DNA from: Jatrophihabitans sp. GAS493
GTDB lineage: Bacteria; Actinomycetota; Actinomycetes; Mycobacteriales; Jatrophihabitantaceae
Assembly: GCF_900230215.1 (NCBI RefSeq)
Contig: NZ_LT907982.1
Span: forward strand, 4,387,568 to 4,451,567
DNA length: 64,000 nucleotides
Reading direction: 5' to 3'
Shown here: one piece after another, positions 26,135 to 34,507 of the stretch
Numbering within the stretch: the first letter of the stretch is position 1
Layout: each line of letters begins with the position of its first letter
Notes under the pieces: generated by a model
What the model was told of the DNA's origin: nothing
Databases searched by the model: none
Seen by the model: the letters and a program-made list of their open reading frames with translations, nothing else
Made by a program: the position numbers and the translations under genes

Positions 26135-28834
26135 ATGGATAGCCCCTTGGTCGAGACCAAGCTCCACATTCCGCAGTCGAGGCCGACGACAGTGCCTCGG
26201 CCCCACCTGCTGGAGCGATTGAGTCACGGCGCCGAGTCGCGGCTGATCCTGATCTCGGCTCCCGCGGGCTTCGGAAAGACGACACTCCTCGCCGAATGGA
26301 TGACCGACCGCACTGATCTCCGCGTGGCCTGGGTATCGCTCGAGGCGAATGACCAGCACGAGCCTGAGTTCTGGTCCTACGTCGTCACCGCCCTTCACCG
26401 CGCGGTCCCAGTGGTGGGTTCTACATCGCTTGCCCTACTGAAGTCAGGCGCATCGCTCGAGGCCGTCCTCACCACGCTGGTCAATGAACTCAGCACGGCA
26501 CCGGAGCAGATCATCCTGGTCCTCGACGACTACCACCTCGTCGATGGGCCGGATCTCCAAGTCGGCATGGCATTTCTGCTTGATCATCTCCCGGCCCAGG
26601 CGCACCTGGTGATCAGCTCCCGGGCCGATCCGGCGCTGCCGCTGGCTCGCCTCCGGGCCCGCGGTGAGCTGCTGGAGGTACGGGCGGCCGACCTGCGCTT
26701 CACCCTCGACGAGGTATCGGCATACCTCAACGAGATCATCGGACTCGACCTCTCCGCAGATGCGATAGCGACGCTGGAAGGGCGGACCGAAGGGTGGATC
26801 GCTGCCCTCCAACTGGCGGCCATCTCACTACAGGGACGAAGCGATGTCACGGATTTCATCGCTGGATTCGCCGGCGACGATCGCTTCGTGGTCGACTACC
26901 TCGCCGAGGAGGTACTGGAACGTCAACCCGATCAGGTACGAGCCTTTCTCCTCCAGACGTCGATTCTGGACCGGCTGAACGGCTCGCTCTGCGACGCCGT
27001 CACCGGCCGGTCGGGTGGCAAGGTGATGCTGGAGGCGCTGGACCACGCGAACCTCTTCGTCATCGGACTCGACGACAACCGTCGCTGGTACCGCTACCAC
27101 CACCTCTTCGCCGATGTCCTGCACGCGTACCTGCTGGACGAGCATGCGGCCGAGGTGGCCGAACTGCACAGCCGAGCCAGCCGTTGGTATGCCGAGAATG
27201 ATCAACAATCTCTAGCGATTCGCCACGCCGTGGCCGCCGGTGACGTCGACCGCGCCGCGGCGCTGATCGAGTTGGCGCTACCGGCGCTTCGCCGTGACCG
27301 GCATGAGTCGACGGTCCTGAGCTGGCTCGACGACATTCCCGACGACGTGGTGCGTCTGCGCCCAGTGCTGGCGGTCGGCTTTATCGGCGCGTTGATGGCC
27401 GGCAACCAGTTCGACGACATTGACCGCAGGCTGCAGGAGGTCGAGGAATGCCTGCAGACGCCACCGGCGGGAACGGTCGTGGTTGATCAAGCCGAACTGG
27501 TCCGGCTTCCGGGAGCCATCGAGACCTTTCGGGCCGCGCTATCGCTCGGAAGGGGCGATCCGATCGCCACCGTCCGTCACGCGCGTCTGGGCATCGAGCG
27601 GGCGGCCGACGGCGACCACCTCATTCGGGCCGCGGCATCGGGCATTCTCGGACTCGCGCTCTGGAGCGGCGGCGACCTGGAGGGCGCACACCAGGCCTAC
27701 TCCGTCTGCGTCGAAGGTCTGCAGCGAGCCGGGCACATCTCCGATATCTTCGGCTGCTCCATCACGCTGGCCGACATTCGCCTCACTCAGGGTCGGCTCG
27801 GCGACGCGCAGCGCAGCTACGAATGGGCGCTGCAGTTGTCGCCTCCCGGCGGCGGATCCGTTCTCCGCGGAACGGCCGACATGTACGTCGGGCTGAGCCA
27901 GATTGCCGTCGAGCGTGATGATCTGCCCGCCGCCGCCGCCCAGCTAGCCCGAGCTGAGGAGCTGGGCGAGCAGGGTGGACTGCCTCAGAACGCGTATCGC
28001 TTTCGGGCCGCGCTGGCTCGTCTGCGTCACGCCGAAGGCGACCTCGCCGGTGCGCTAACGCTGCTCGAAGCGGCTGAGCGCGTCTACGTCGGAGACTTCT
28101 CCCCCAATGTGCGACCGCTCGCGGCCTCGAAGGCGCGCGTCCTGGCGGAGCTCGGGAGAGTCGACGAAGCCCACACCTGGGCTCGCGAGCACGCAGTCAC
28201 AGCTGGGGACGATCTCGCGTACGCGCGCGAATTCGAGCACATCACCCTGGCTCGCGTGCTGCTGAGCCCGTCCCCGTGGCAGTCTCCGCAGCAGCGGCCA
28301 GCGGCAGACGAAGCCGTCGCTCTACTCGACCGTCTCGCCGAAGAGGCCGCCACTGGCGGGCGAACCGGCAACCTCATCGAGATCCGTGTACTGCAGGCCA
28401 TCGCCCACCAGGCCATGCAGGATCTACCCACTGCTCTCCTACGTCTGGAGCAGGCGCTTTCGCTGGCCGAACCGGAGGGATACGTACGCGTCTTCGCCGA
28501 CGAGGGGGCGTCGATGACTCTGCTTCTGAAGGCGATCGCAAAGCGGCGCCCTCACGCCGGTTATGTCCGTCGACTCCTCGAATCTCACGCTGGGGGTGTC
28601 CCCGCCAAACTGTCGAGCACCCTCGTGGATCCACTGAGCGACCGCGAACTCGACATCCTCCGTCTCCTCACGAGCGACCTCACCGGCCCCGACATAGCCC
28701 GTCACCTCAGCATTTCGCTCAACACCGTCCGAACGCACACCAGGAACATCTTCACCAAACTCGGGGTGACCAGCCGCCGAGCCGCAGTACGACGGGCGTC
28801 TGAGCTCGGCCTGCTGTCGCGCCACCCAACGTAG
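26135..28834 (+). CDS. LAL-type LuxR regulator (MalT-like, STAND ATPase)
   Basis: The 899-aa protein has the MalT/LAL layout. It starts VETKLHIPQSRP; Walker A is APAGFGKTT (residues 42-50); Walker B is IILVLDDYHLVD (about 126-137). A TPR-like helical region fills about residues 340-820, and a C-terminal LuxR helix-turn-helix reads LSDRELDILRLLTSDL and LSISLNTVRTHTRNIFTKLGV. LAL proteins are large ATP-dependent activators switched by a ligand bound to the helical region. Downstream on the same strand, after a palindromic site, are a small unknown gene and a DUF4386 gene, its probable targets. Confidence 0.93.
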   Translation: MDSPLVETKLHIPQSRPTTVPRPHLLERLSHGAESRLILISAPAGFGKTTLLAEWMTDRTDLRVAWVSLEANDQHEPEFWSYVVTALHRAVPVVGSTSLALLKSGASLEAVLTTLVNELSTAPEQIILVLDDYHLVDGPDLQVGMAFLLDHLPAQAHLVISSRADPALPLARLRARGELLEVRAADLRFTLDEVSAYLNEIIGLDLSADAIATLEGRTEGWIAALQLAAISLQGRSDVTDFIAGFAGDDRFVVDYLAEEVLERQPDQVRAFLLQTSILDRLNGSLCDAVTGRSGGKVMLEALDHANLFVIGLDDNRRWYRYHHLFADVLHAYLLDEHAAEVAELHSRASRWYAENDQQSLAIRHAVAAGDVDRAAALIELALPALRRDRHESTVLSWLDDIPDDVVRLRPVLAVGFIGALMAGNQFDDIDRRLQEVEECLQTPPAGTVVVDQAELVRLPGAIETFRAALSLGRGDPIATVRHARLGIERAADGDHLIRAAASGILGLALWSGGDLEGAHQAYSVCVEGLQRAGHISDIFGCSITLADIRLTQGRLGDAQRSYEWALQLSPPGGGSVLRGTADMYVGLSQIAVERDDLPAAAAQLARAEELGEQGGLPQNAYRFRAALARLRHAEGDLAGALTLLEAAERVYVGDFSPNVRPLAASKARVLAELGRVDEAHTWAREHAVTAGDDLAYAREFEHITLARVLLSPSPWQSPQQRPAADEAVALLDRLAEEAATGGRTGNLIEIRVLQAIAHQAMQDLPTALLRLEQALSLAEPEGYVRVFADEGASMTLLLKAIAKRRPHAGYVRRLLESHAGGVPAKLSSTLVDPLSDRELDILRLLTSDLTGPDIARHLSISLNTVRTHTRNIFTKLGVTSRRAAVRRASELGLLSRHPT

Positions 28835-28873
28835 GCGTCGCGGCGGTCTGGAATAGCAGAATAGCTACGGAAA

Positions 28874-28902
28874 TCACCAGATGTGGTGAGGACCGCTCAC
28901 CA
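28874..28902. promoter_or_regulatory. Overlapping inverted repeats, probable LAL operator
   Basis: Three half-sites alternate: TCACCA (28874-28879), TGGTGAG (28884-28890) and CTCACCA (28896-28902). The last two form a perfect 7-bp inverted repeat around GACCG, and the first two a 6-bp one. They lie 22 bases before the 105-aa gene and 40 bases after the LAL gene, as expected for an activator or repressor site. Confidence 0.65.
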
Positions 28903-28924
28903 TCTTTGCTCCTAGCTTTCAGTC

Positions 28925-29242
28925 ATGAGCGAGACATCTGATGCAACCGGCACCAGCAGCGGCACCGGCAGCGATGGCGGGCAGTACGACATCCACCTCC
29001 GAGGCCATCTCGACTCCCGCTGGAGCGCGTGGTTCGACGGGCTGACGCTGACCCAGTTGCCTGACGGCAGCACGGTCATCCAGGCGGACCTACCCGACCA
29101 GGCGGCCCTGCACGGCCTGCTTCGACGGGTCAACGACCTCGGTGTGCCGCTCATCGCAGTGACTCGGGCTCAGACCGGCAATTCAAGCCCAGCAACCACC
29201 ACAAGCCCAGCAACCACCACAACAAAAAGGAGCACCCGATGA
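28925..29242 (+). CDS. Small conserved-looking protein next to the LAL regulator
   Basis: The 105-aa protein has a low-complexity Ser/Thr/Gly start, then a compact region YDIHLRGHLDSRWSAWFDGL through LTQLPDGSTVIQADLPDQAALHGLLRRV and LGVPLIAV (about residues 20-80), and a Ser/Pro/Thr tail. I recall the WxAWFDGLTL and DQAALHGLLxxVxDLGxPL patterns from small actinobacterial proteins encoded beside LuxR regulators and DUF4386 genes; their function is unknown. It overlaps the next gene by ATGA, so the two are coupled. Part of its tail is encoded by an 18-bp duplication. Confidence 0.8.
   Translation: MSETSDATGTSSGTGSDGGQYDIHLRGHLDSRWSAWFDGLTLTQLPDGSTVIQADLPDQAALHGLLRRVNDLGVPLIAVTRAQTGNSSPATTTSPATTTTKRSTR
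29185..29220. repeat. 18-bp tandem duplication in the tail of the 105-aa gene
   Basis: AAGCCCAGCAACCACCAC occurs twice in a row (29185-29202, 29203-29220), giving the repeated Ser-Pro-Ala-Thr-Thr-Thr tail. Confidence 0.9.
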
Positions 29243-30036
29243 CAAGCACCACGACCCTCCGGCCTGTCGGCCGGCTACGACGCATGTCCAGCCTGCGCAG
29301 AATCTCGTTGGCCGGCGGACTGCTCTACTTGATCACCTTCATCGCCTCGCTGCCGGCGTTGAAGCTCTATGCCGACGTCGTCAACCAGAATGATTACATC
29401 AGCACGGCTGGCAGTAACACGCCGCTGCTGTGGGGCGCCTGGCTGGAGATCATCACCGCGATCGCCGGCATCGGAACCGCTGTCGTGCTCTACCCGGTCA
29501 CCAAACGGGTTAGCGCGACCGCGGCGATCGGATTTGTGACCTCCCGAGTGGTCGAGGCGGCCCTCATCGGTGTCGGAGTGGTCAGCCTGCTGGCCATCGT
29601 CACGCTGCGACACGAGTTCGCCGCGTCCACGGGAGCGCAGCGAGATGCGCTTGAGGTAACGGGTCGGGCGTTGGTCGCCGTGCGGCAGTGGACCTTCCTG
29701 GTCGGGCCGGGCCTCATCGCCGGTGTGAACGGTCTCTTCCTCGGCTACGTCATGTACCGCTCGCGCCTCGTCCCGCGGATCATCCCGACGATCGGACTCA
29801 TCGGCGCGCCGCTCATCCTCGTCTCCGCTACCGCGACCATCTTCGGAGTCTGGGATCAGCTCTCCGTGGCCGGGGCAGTGTTCGGCTTCCCAGTCGCCGC
29901 TTGGGAGCTCAGCTTGGGAATGTGGCTGACTTTCAAGGGATTCCGGCCGACGACGCTAACCCTCGACACCGTGGTTGCGCCGGACACGTTCGGCTCGGTC
30001 ATCGACTCCGCTCCCGAGGCGATAGCCATCGGTTGA
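29239..30036 (+). CDS. DUF4386-family membrane protein
   Basis: The 265-aa protein starts by ATGA overlap. Its features match DUF4386: SLAGGLLYLITFIASLPAL near residue 20, WGAWLEIITAIAGIGTAVVLYPV near residue 65, SRVVEAALIGVGVVSLLAIV near 95, and FLVGPGLIAGVNGLFLGYVMYRSRLVPRII near 145. There are about six membrane segments. Function is unknown; in actinobacteria such genes commonly sit beside LAL regulators, as here. It is likely co-regulated through the palindromes upstream of the 105-aa gene. Confidence 0.87.
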   Translation: MTSTTTLRPVGRLRRMSSLRRISLAGGLLYLITFIASLPALKLYADVVNQNDYISTAGSNTPLLWGAWLEIITAIAGIGTAVVLYPVTKRVSATAAIGFVTSRVVEAALIGVGVVSLLAIVTLRHEFAASTGAQRDALEVTGRALVAVRQWTFLVGPGLIAGVNGLFLGYVMYRSRLVPRIIPTIGLIGAPLILVSATATIFGVWDQLSVAGAVFGFPVAAWELSLGMWLTFKGFRPTTLTLDTVVAPDTFGSVIDSAPEAIAIG

Positions 30037-30067
30037 TCGGCGCCGGCCGACGGATTCACCCGTAGTC

Positions 30068-30081
30068 TGGGGTCAACCCCA
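30068..30081. promoter_or_regulatory. Perfect 14-bp inverted repeat before the alpha/beta hydrolase
   Basis: TGGGGT-CA-ACCCCA lies 28 bases before the hydrolase ATG, at the position of a promoter or transcription start. It may be an operator. It does not match the LAL half-site TCACCA. Confidence 0.5.
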
Positions 30082-30109
30082 ATGCACCACCAACCGCAGT
30101 AGGAGCCAG

Positions 30110-30835
30110 ATGTCAAAACCAACGATTGTCCTCGTCCACGGAGCATGGGCGGACGGGTCCAGCTGGAACGCCGTCGCCTCAGAACTGCAGAGCCAGGGAT
30201 TCACGGTTCTCACCCCGCCGAACCTGCTGCGCGGTGCCTCTGACGCCGACTACATCTCCTCGTTCCTGGCTCAGCGAACGAGCGGTCCAGTCGTACTCGT
30301 CGGCCACTCCTACGGTGGTTTCGTGATCACCAACGCCGCCGCCGGCGGCGGTGACGTGAAGGCCCTGGTCTTCGTCGACGCCTTCATCCCCGAGGTCGGC
30401 GAGATCGTCTTCCAGATCCTCGGTGGCTCCGGATCGGCGTTGGACGTCCCGGATCCAACGGCTGTCCTCGACGTCGTCGGCTACCCGGGCGGCCCGGAGG
30501 GTGACGCCGAGGCGTTCCTCAAGCCGGAGACCGTGCACAACTCCTTTGCCCAGGACCTACCGGAGGCTGACCGCTGGCTGATCGTGCAGAGCCAGCGGCC
30601 GATCACGCTGAGCGCCAATACGACACCGTCGGCCACCGCAGCCTGGAAGACGCTGCCCAGCTGGGCCGTCGTCGGCACCGAGGACAAGGTGATCCCGCCG
30701 GCCACCCAGCGCAGCATGGCCGAGCGGGCCGGCGCGACGATCACCGAGGTCGCCGGATCGCACGTCTCGATGGTCTCGCACCCGCAGGCAACAATCGACG
30801 CCATCCTGGCCGCGGTGGCCGCGACCAGCGACTAG
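30110..30835 (+). CDS. Alpha/beta hydrolase
   Basis: The 241-aa protein follows AGGAGCCAG. It has the oxyanion motif VLVHGAWADGSSW, the nucleophile elbow GHSYGGFV (Ser near residue 68), an acidic residue in AVVGTEDKVIPP near 190, and the catalytic His in VAGSHVSMVSHP near 222. It resembles the salicylate-esterase-like/EstC group of soluble hydrolases that have the HGAWxDGSxW start. It is cytoplasmic, with no signal peptide. Substrate unknown. Confidence 0.9.
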   Translation: MSKPTIVLVHGAWADGSSWNAVASELQSQGFTVLTPPNLLRGASDADYISSFLAQRTSGPVVLVGHSYGGFVITNAAAGGGDVKALVFVDAFIPEVGEIVFQILGGSGSALDVPDPTAVLDVVGYPGGPEGDAEAFLKPETVHNSFAQDLPEADRWLIVQSQRPITLSANTTPSATAAWKTLPSWAVVGTEDKVIPPATQRSMAERAGATITEVAGSHVSMVSHPQATIDAILAAVAATSD

Positions 30836-30848
30836 CCCGTTCTCTTTC

Positions 30849-30889
30849 AGCTGCGCGGCGGCCCGACTTCGTTCGGGCGCCGTGCAGCT
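30849..30889. terminator. Bidirectional terminator hairpin
   Basis: AGCTGC...GCCCGA pairs with TCGGGC...GCAGCT across the loop CTTCGT (30849-30889). It lies between the plus-strand hydrolase and the minus-strand DUF4234 remnant, and includes the latter's stop codon. Confidence 0.75.
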
Positions 30890-31315
30890 AGGAGGACTTC
30901 GCGGCCAGAACGTCATGCAGAATGTTGATCCTTCGCTGCAGATAGCGCGTCTGCGACGCAAACCACGCCGGTGCCCAGAACCAGGTGGTGAAGATACCGA
31001 CGCGGGTCGGGGAACCGACCAGGCTATGCGCGGAGTTCACTCGCTTCGCGGTACGGGCCAACCCAATCAACCGTAAATCGGGACTAGCTGCGACCACCAC
31101 TGGCCATCGGCCGGCACCTCGGCTCGCAGCACCGCCCCGAGTTCTTTGTTGATCCGCGAGTACCACACGCAGTAGTAGATACCGAACGTGTTGATGGCCA
31201 ACCACCAGAGGCCCCACGCTCCCTGTTTGCGAACGGTCGCCGCGCTTGCCCCCGCGCTTTGCTGAGCTCCAGCCGACGCAGCGAACGGCGGGGCAGCAAA
31301 GTTTCTAACCTTCGG
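30888..31315 (-). pseudogene. DUF4234-like small membrane protein, frameshifted and lacking a start
   Basis: On the minus strand one frame reads RKQGAWGLWWLAINTFGIYY then WYSRINKELGAVLRAEVPAD and ends VPIYG-stop at about 31069. The next frame continues LIGLARTAKRVNSAHSLVG and WFWAPAWFASQTRYLQRRIN to the stop at 30888. Together these give the DUF4234 pattern (W-aliphatic-GIY-x-WY-x-RIN then a second W-rich helix). A single missing base at about 31070/31071 explains the break. Upstream the first frame is closed by a TGA at 31316-31318 and has no ATG or GTG before the conserved part, so the start is also lost or unusual. It follows the TIG gene on the same strand. Confidence 0.65.
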
Positions 31316-34205
31316 TCAGACGAGCGCTCACGAGAGTCGGCCCGGCCGCGTTTATCAGGGCCGTGACGTCGCCACAATGCATGAACGGTTTCAGCGTTGC
31401 CTTGCCGGTCAACCCGGCCGCTTCAGCCCCGTGCAACGTCAGTGCCGCCGGCGCGGCGGACTGACAAGTCTGCGGGTTCGATAGCAACGGCAAGATTCCG
31501 AGCAGCCGCAGTGACGTGATGGTCGCGGAGACCGGTGCGCTCACTGACCACACGCCACCCGTGACGTTGCCGGTGGGAGCGCCGATGCCGAGTTTGGCGC
31601 TACCGGTGAGTGGAATGAAGCCGAAGAGTGAGTAGCTGAAATTGAATGACGCCGAAGTGGCGGATCCACTGACGCTGCCAGCACCCGTGGTCTTGAGAAT
31701 CGTCACGGCGGTGGGCAACGAAGTTGACTGACCGCCCAGCCCAACCGTGACCCGAACGGCGAACGTGTGTAGGCCGGCCGTCGGCGTGGGAGTCGGTGTC
31801 GGTGTCGGTGTCGGCGTCGGTGTCGGCGTCGGTGTCGGTGTCGGCGTGGGTGTCGGTGTCGGCGTGGGTGTCGGTGTCGGCGTGGGTGTCGGTGTCGGTG
31901 TCGGCGTGGGTGTCGGTGTGGGAGTTCCACCGCAGCCCGGGGTCAGCCCCGTGTCGATAACACTGATCGCATCGACCAACGGCCCGCGAATACCCGGCGT
32001 GGTGCTGGCCAACGTCAGCCGCGAAGGGCCCGGGGTGCAGACGGTCGTCGCCACCGATTCGGCGGTCCAGGCGAGCGCGCCACTACTGGTGCGCGCCGCC
32101 GTCACCGAGAAGGGGCTCGTCTGGCCGCCGAAGTCGACATCCATCGTCTTCACCAGCGGATCGCCGTTGGGATTGCCGGCCAACTCGAATCGCACCAAGT
32201 ACGTATGGCCGATCTGAGTGGTGATGTCCTGGTACAGCGAGGTCTGCGTGGTGTCGGTGTTGTCATTTCCTTCCAGGTCGAGGAACTGCGTCCCCTCAGC
32301 CGCCGCATCAGCGCTCGGGCCGACGACGTCCACGCTGCTGCCGTCGTTCATGTGCCAGTTCAGGCCGAGTTCGGCGACATCGACCGCGTCGACGGTCTGG
32401 AAGGAGCTGACCTGCAGCGCGGTCGGCGGCTCGAAGCCGCCGCCGGAGACCAGCGTGCCGGCCGGCAGCGTCACCGGCCCGATGGGGCCAGCGGCATAGG
32501 TGTAGCGATCAGCCGGCACCGTCAGCGAGCGGCCGGTGGGATTGACGGCGGTGACATCGACGGTGCCACTGCCACCAGGAGCGGTGACGGTGCACTGGGT
32601 CGTCGAACAGGAACCCGACGTTGCGGCGGTGGCGCCGAAATCGACCTCGGTCACGTCGGCGAGCCCGAATCCGGTGATCGTCACGATCGTCTTGCCGGCG
32701 GCTGGCCCGCTCTGCGGGCTCACGGTGCTCACGACCGGGACGGCAGCCACGAAGGTGAAGCGATCCGCGCTGCTGGCGACCGAGGTGCCGGCCCCGGTGG
32801 TGACAGTGACGTCGACGGCTCCGCTACCACCCGGCGAGGTGGCGGTGCAGGAGGTCGCGCTACAGGTGAAGGAGTCGGCCGGCGTGCCACCGAAGGACAC
32901 GGCGGTGGCGCCGCTGAAGTTGGTCCCGCTGATCGTCACCGCGGTACCGCCGCCGGCCGGTCCAGTGGCCGGACTGACGCCGGTTACCGCCGGCGGCGTG
33001 GCGCTGAGAATCGCGGAGTATCCGGCGATGTCATCGGCAACAGTGGCCGGAAGGGCTGACATCACCCGCGGCAGCAGTGGCCCGCTGTTGGCCGCCGGAT
33101 CGACTTGCAGCGCTTCGCCGGCGACCTGGGCGATGGTGTCGTCCGAGGCGCCGATCTTCTTCAGATAGGCCGCGACCCCTGGGTCGATTCCGGAATCGGC
33201 CACCGCGTCCTGCGCGTCGGAGAGCTGGGCGGCGGTGAGGGCGGGGTTGAAGCCGGCGTGTTGCAGCGCGGCGATGGCCGCCGCCCGCTTCGCCGCGTCC
33301 TGCTTCAGCAGCTCGACGATGGCATCGATGTCAGCGTTGGCCGCATCCAACTGCTTGACCCGCCAGCTCTCGACGCCCGCATCGGCCGCCCCGCTGGCCC
33401 GGTCGATCGACATGCTGAACGCGTTGGTGTATCCGAGCTCCGCGCCGAGCAGCGAGAGGTAGGCGTTGACGGCCGCCACGTCGGCCGGGTCGGTCATGGC
33501 CCCACCGACGGCGAGCTGTCCGACGTCGACCGCCGCGGTCGATGGAAGCTCCGTGTAGTTGGGATCAGGGGGGTCGGCGCTGACGTTGCCCCATTGCGCC
33601 GCCATGATCCCGGCTGAGCCGCCGAGCACGCCGTAGAGCAGTCCAACGCTCACCGCACCCGCGAGACCGCCCGAGCCGACGAGGATGATTCCGGCTGCAG
33701 CGACTGCCGCGGCGATCGTGAGTACACCGGTGATCGTCCAGAATTCATTGGAGATTTTCGCGGCGGCGGCCTTCTGGTCCGGGGTCAGCTGCGGCGTCTT
33801 GGGCGGGGCGATGACCGCGAAGACCAACGTCGGCGAGTTGACGACCGTGTTTCCCAGCCCGTCACTGGACCACTCGACGTAGGCGCTGTAGGTCCCGGAG
33901 GCGGTGACCGGAACGTGGAACACCGCGGTGTGATTCGAGGTGCCGGCCGGGTAGTCGGCCTGCCCCAACGGGTTCCCGGGTCCGTCAATATGCAGGATCG
34001 CCTCGGCGAAGCTCTTCGGAGGCGTGAAGTGAGCGGACGCCACAATGGTGACCTCGATGCCGTGTCCGCCGGCCTGGGCGAAGGGGCCATTCACAATTGG
34101 CTTCTTCGGATCGATGACCAATCCGGCCGCGCTGCTCACCGACACTCCGCTGAGCACGATTGCGGTCGCGAGACCGAGAACGAGTGCTGTCGACTTGAAC
34201 GCCAC
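31305..34205 (-). CDS. Large secreted TIG/DUF642-like protein with a Thr-Pro linker
   Basis: From the GTG at 34205 (after GGAGGTCCA) the protein is 966 aa. A signal peptide (VAFKSTALVLGLATAIVLSG...SSAAG) indicates secretion. Rough order: a beta-rich domain to about 130; a hydrophobic Gly/Ala-rich stretch at about 155-205; a helical region to about 400; two IPT/TIG domains (VTGVSPATGPAGGGTAVTIS and VSTVSPQSGPAAGKTIVTIT); a DUF642/choice-of-anchor-like domain from LVSGGGFEPPTALQ; an uninterrupted Thr-Pro tract of about 24 units; and a C-terminal beta domain. Such proteins bind surfaces or polysaccharides. It is divergent from the RCC1-repeat gene. Confidence 0.8.
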   Translation of the reverse strand: MAFKSTALVLGLATAIVLSGVSVSSAAGLVIDPKKPIVNGPFAQAGGHGIEVTIVASAHFTPPKSFAEAILHIDGPGNPLGQADYPAGTSNHTAVFHVPVTASGTYSAYVEWSSDGLGNTVVNSPTLVFAVIAPPKTPQLTPDQKAAAAKISNEFWTITGVLTIAAAVAAAGIILVGSGGLAGAVSVGLLYGVLGGSAGIMAAQWGNVSADPPDPNYTELPSTAAVDVGQLAVGGAMTDPADVAAVNAYLSLLGAELGYTNAFSMSIDRASGAADAGVESWRVKQLDAANADIDAIVELLKQDAAKRAAAIAALQHAGFNPALTAAQLSDAQDAVADSGIDPGVAAYLKKIGASDDTIAQVAGEALQVDPAANSGPLLPRVMSALPATVADDIAGYSAILSATPPAVTGVSPATGPAGGGTAVTISGTNFSGATAVSFGGTPADSFTCSATSCTATSPGGSGAVDVTVTTGAGTSVASSADRFTFVAAVPVVSTVSPQSGPAAGKTIVTITGFGLADVTEVDFGATAATSGSCSTTQCTVTAPGGSGTVDVTAVNPTGRSLTVPADRYTYAAGPIGPVTLPAGTLVSGGGFEPPTALQVSSFQTVDAVDVAELGLNWHMNDGSSVDVVGPSADAAAEGTQFLDLEGNDNTDTTQTSLYQDITTQIGHTYLVRFELAGNPNGDPLVKTMDVDFGGQTSPFSVTAARTSSGALAWTAESVATTVCTPGPSRLTLASTTPGIRGPLVDAISVIDTGLTPGCGGTPTPTPTPTPTPTPTPTPTPTPTPTPTPTPTPTPTPTPTPTPTPTPTPTAGLHTFAVRVTVGLGGQSTSLPTAVTILKTTGAGSVSGSATSASFNFSYSLFGFIPLTGSAKLGIGAPTGNVTGGVWSVSAPVSATITSLRLLGILPLLSNPQTCQSAAPAALTLHGAEAAGLTGKATLKPFMHCGDVTALINAAGPTLVSARLTEG
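31780..31925. repeat. Hexanucleotide repeat encoding (Thr-Pro)n
   Basis: About 24 units of GTCGGT/GTCGGC/GTGGGT (plus strand) give a pure Thr-Pro tract on the minus strand. This is a flexible, extended linker or glycosylation target, and a likely site of length variation by slippage. Confidence 0.9.
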
Positions 34206-34507
34206 TGGACCTCCAGCAGTAGCTAGTTCCGAGATCTGAAGCAGGTACGAGGCGCGAACGACGGTGGTTCGCCTCGCGTTCTTGAACGGATGCAGGCGAT
34301 CTGGGGGCACGACAGCCGATCAGATAATAGCGAGCCTGGCGGCCGCTGTGAAGAGCCGTAGCGCCGGTCGCCGGGCAATGCCCCGCAAGGAGGTCAGTTG
34401 CGCTCAACTCTTGGACGAAGCCGCCGATGGGTCGTTAAAGACTGGAATGTCCAGACGCGGACCGAAATAGGGGCAGTGATGGCACCGGCGACGACCTGCA
34501 GGTTCTT
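34206..34507. promoter_or_regulatory. 302-base divergent intergenic region with a leader hairpin
   Basis: The region separates the two large secreted-protein genes. On the minus strand, close to the TIG gene, arms at 34247-34259 and 34267-34279 (GAGGC/GAAC pairing with GTTC/GCCTC, one bulge) form a hairpin in the probable leader. I compared the rest with c-di-GMP and c-di-AMP riboswitch patterns and found no match. No other gene is supported. Confidence 0.4.

Noticed and set aside
31747-32217. Plus-strand frame encoding a long Gly-Val repeat
   Set aside because: It is the antisense reading of the Thr-Pro tract; no start signal or family supports it.
34206-34507. c-di-GMP or c-di-AMP riboswitch before the secreted-protein genes
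   Set aside because: Attractive because of the nearby diguanylate cyclase, but the conserved core sequences of these riboswitches are not present on either strand.
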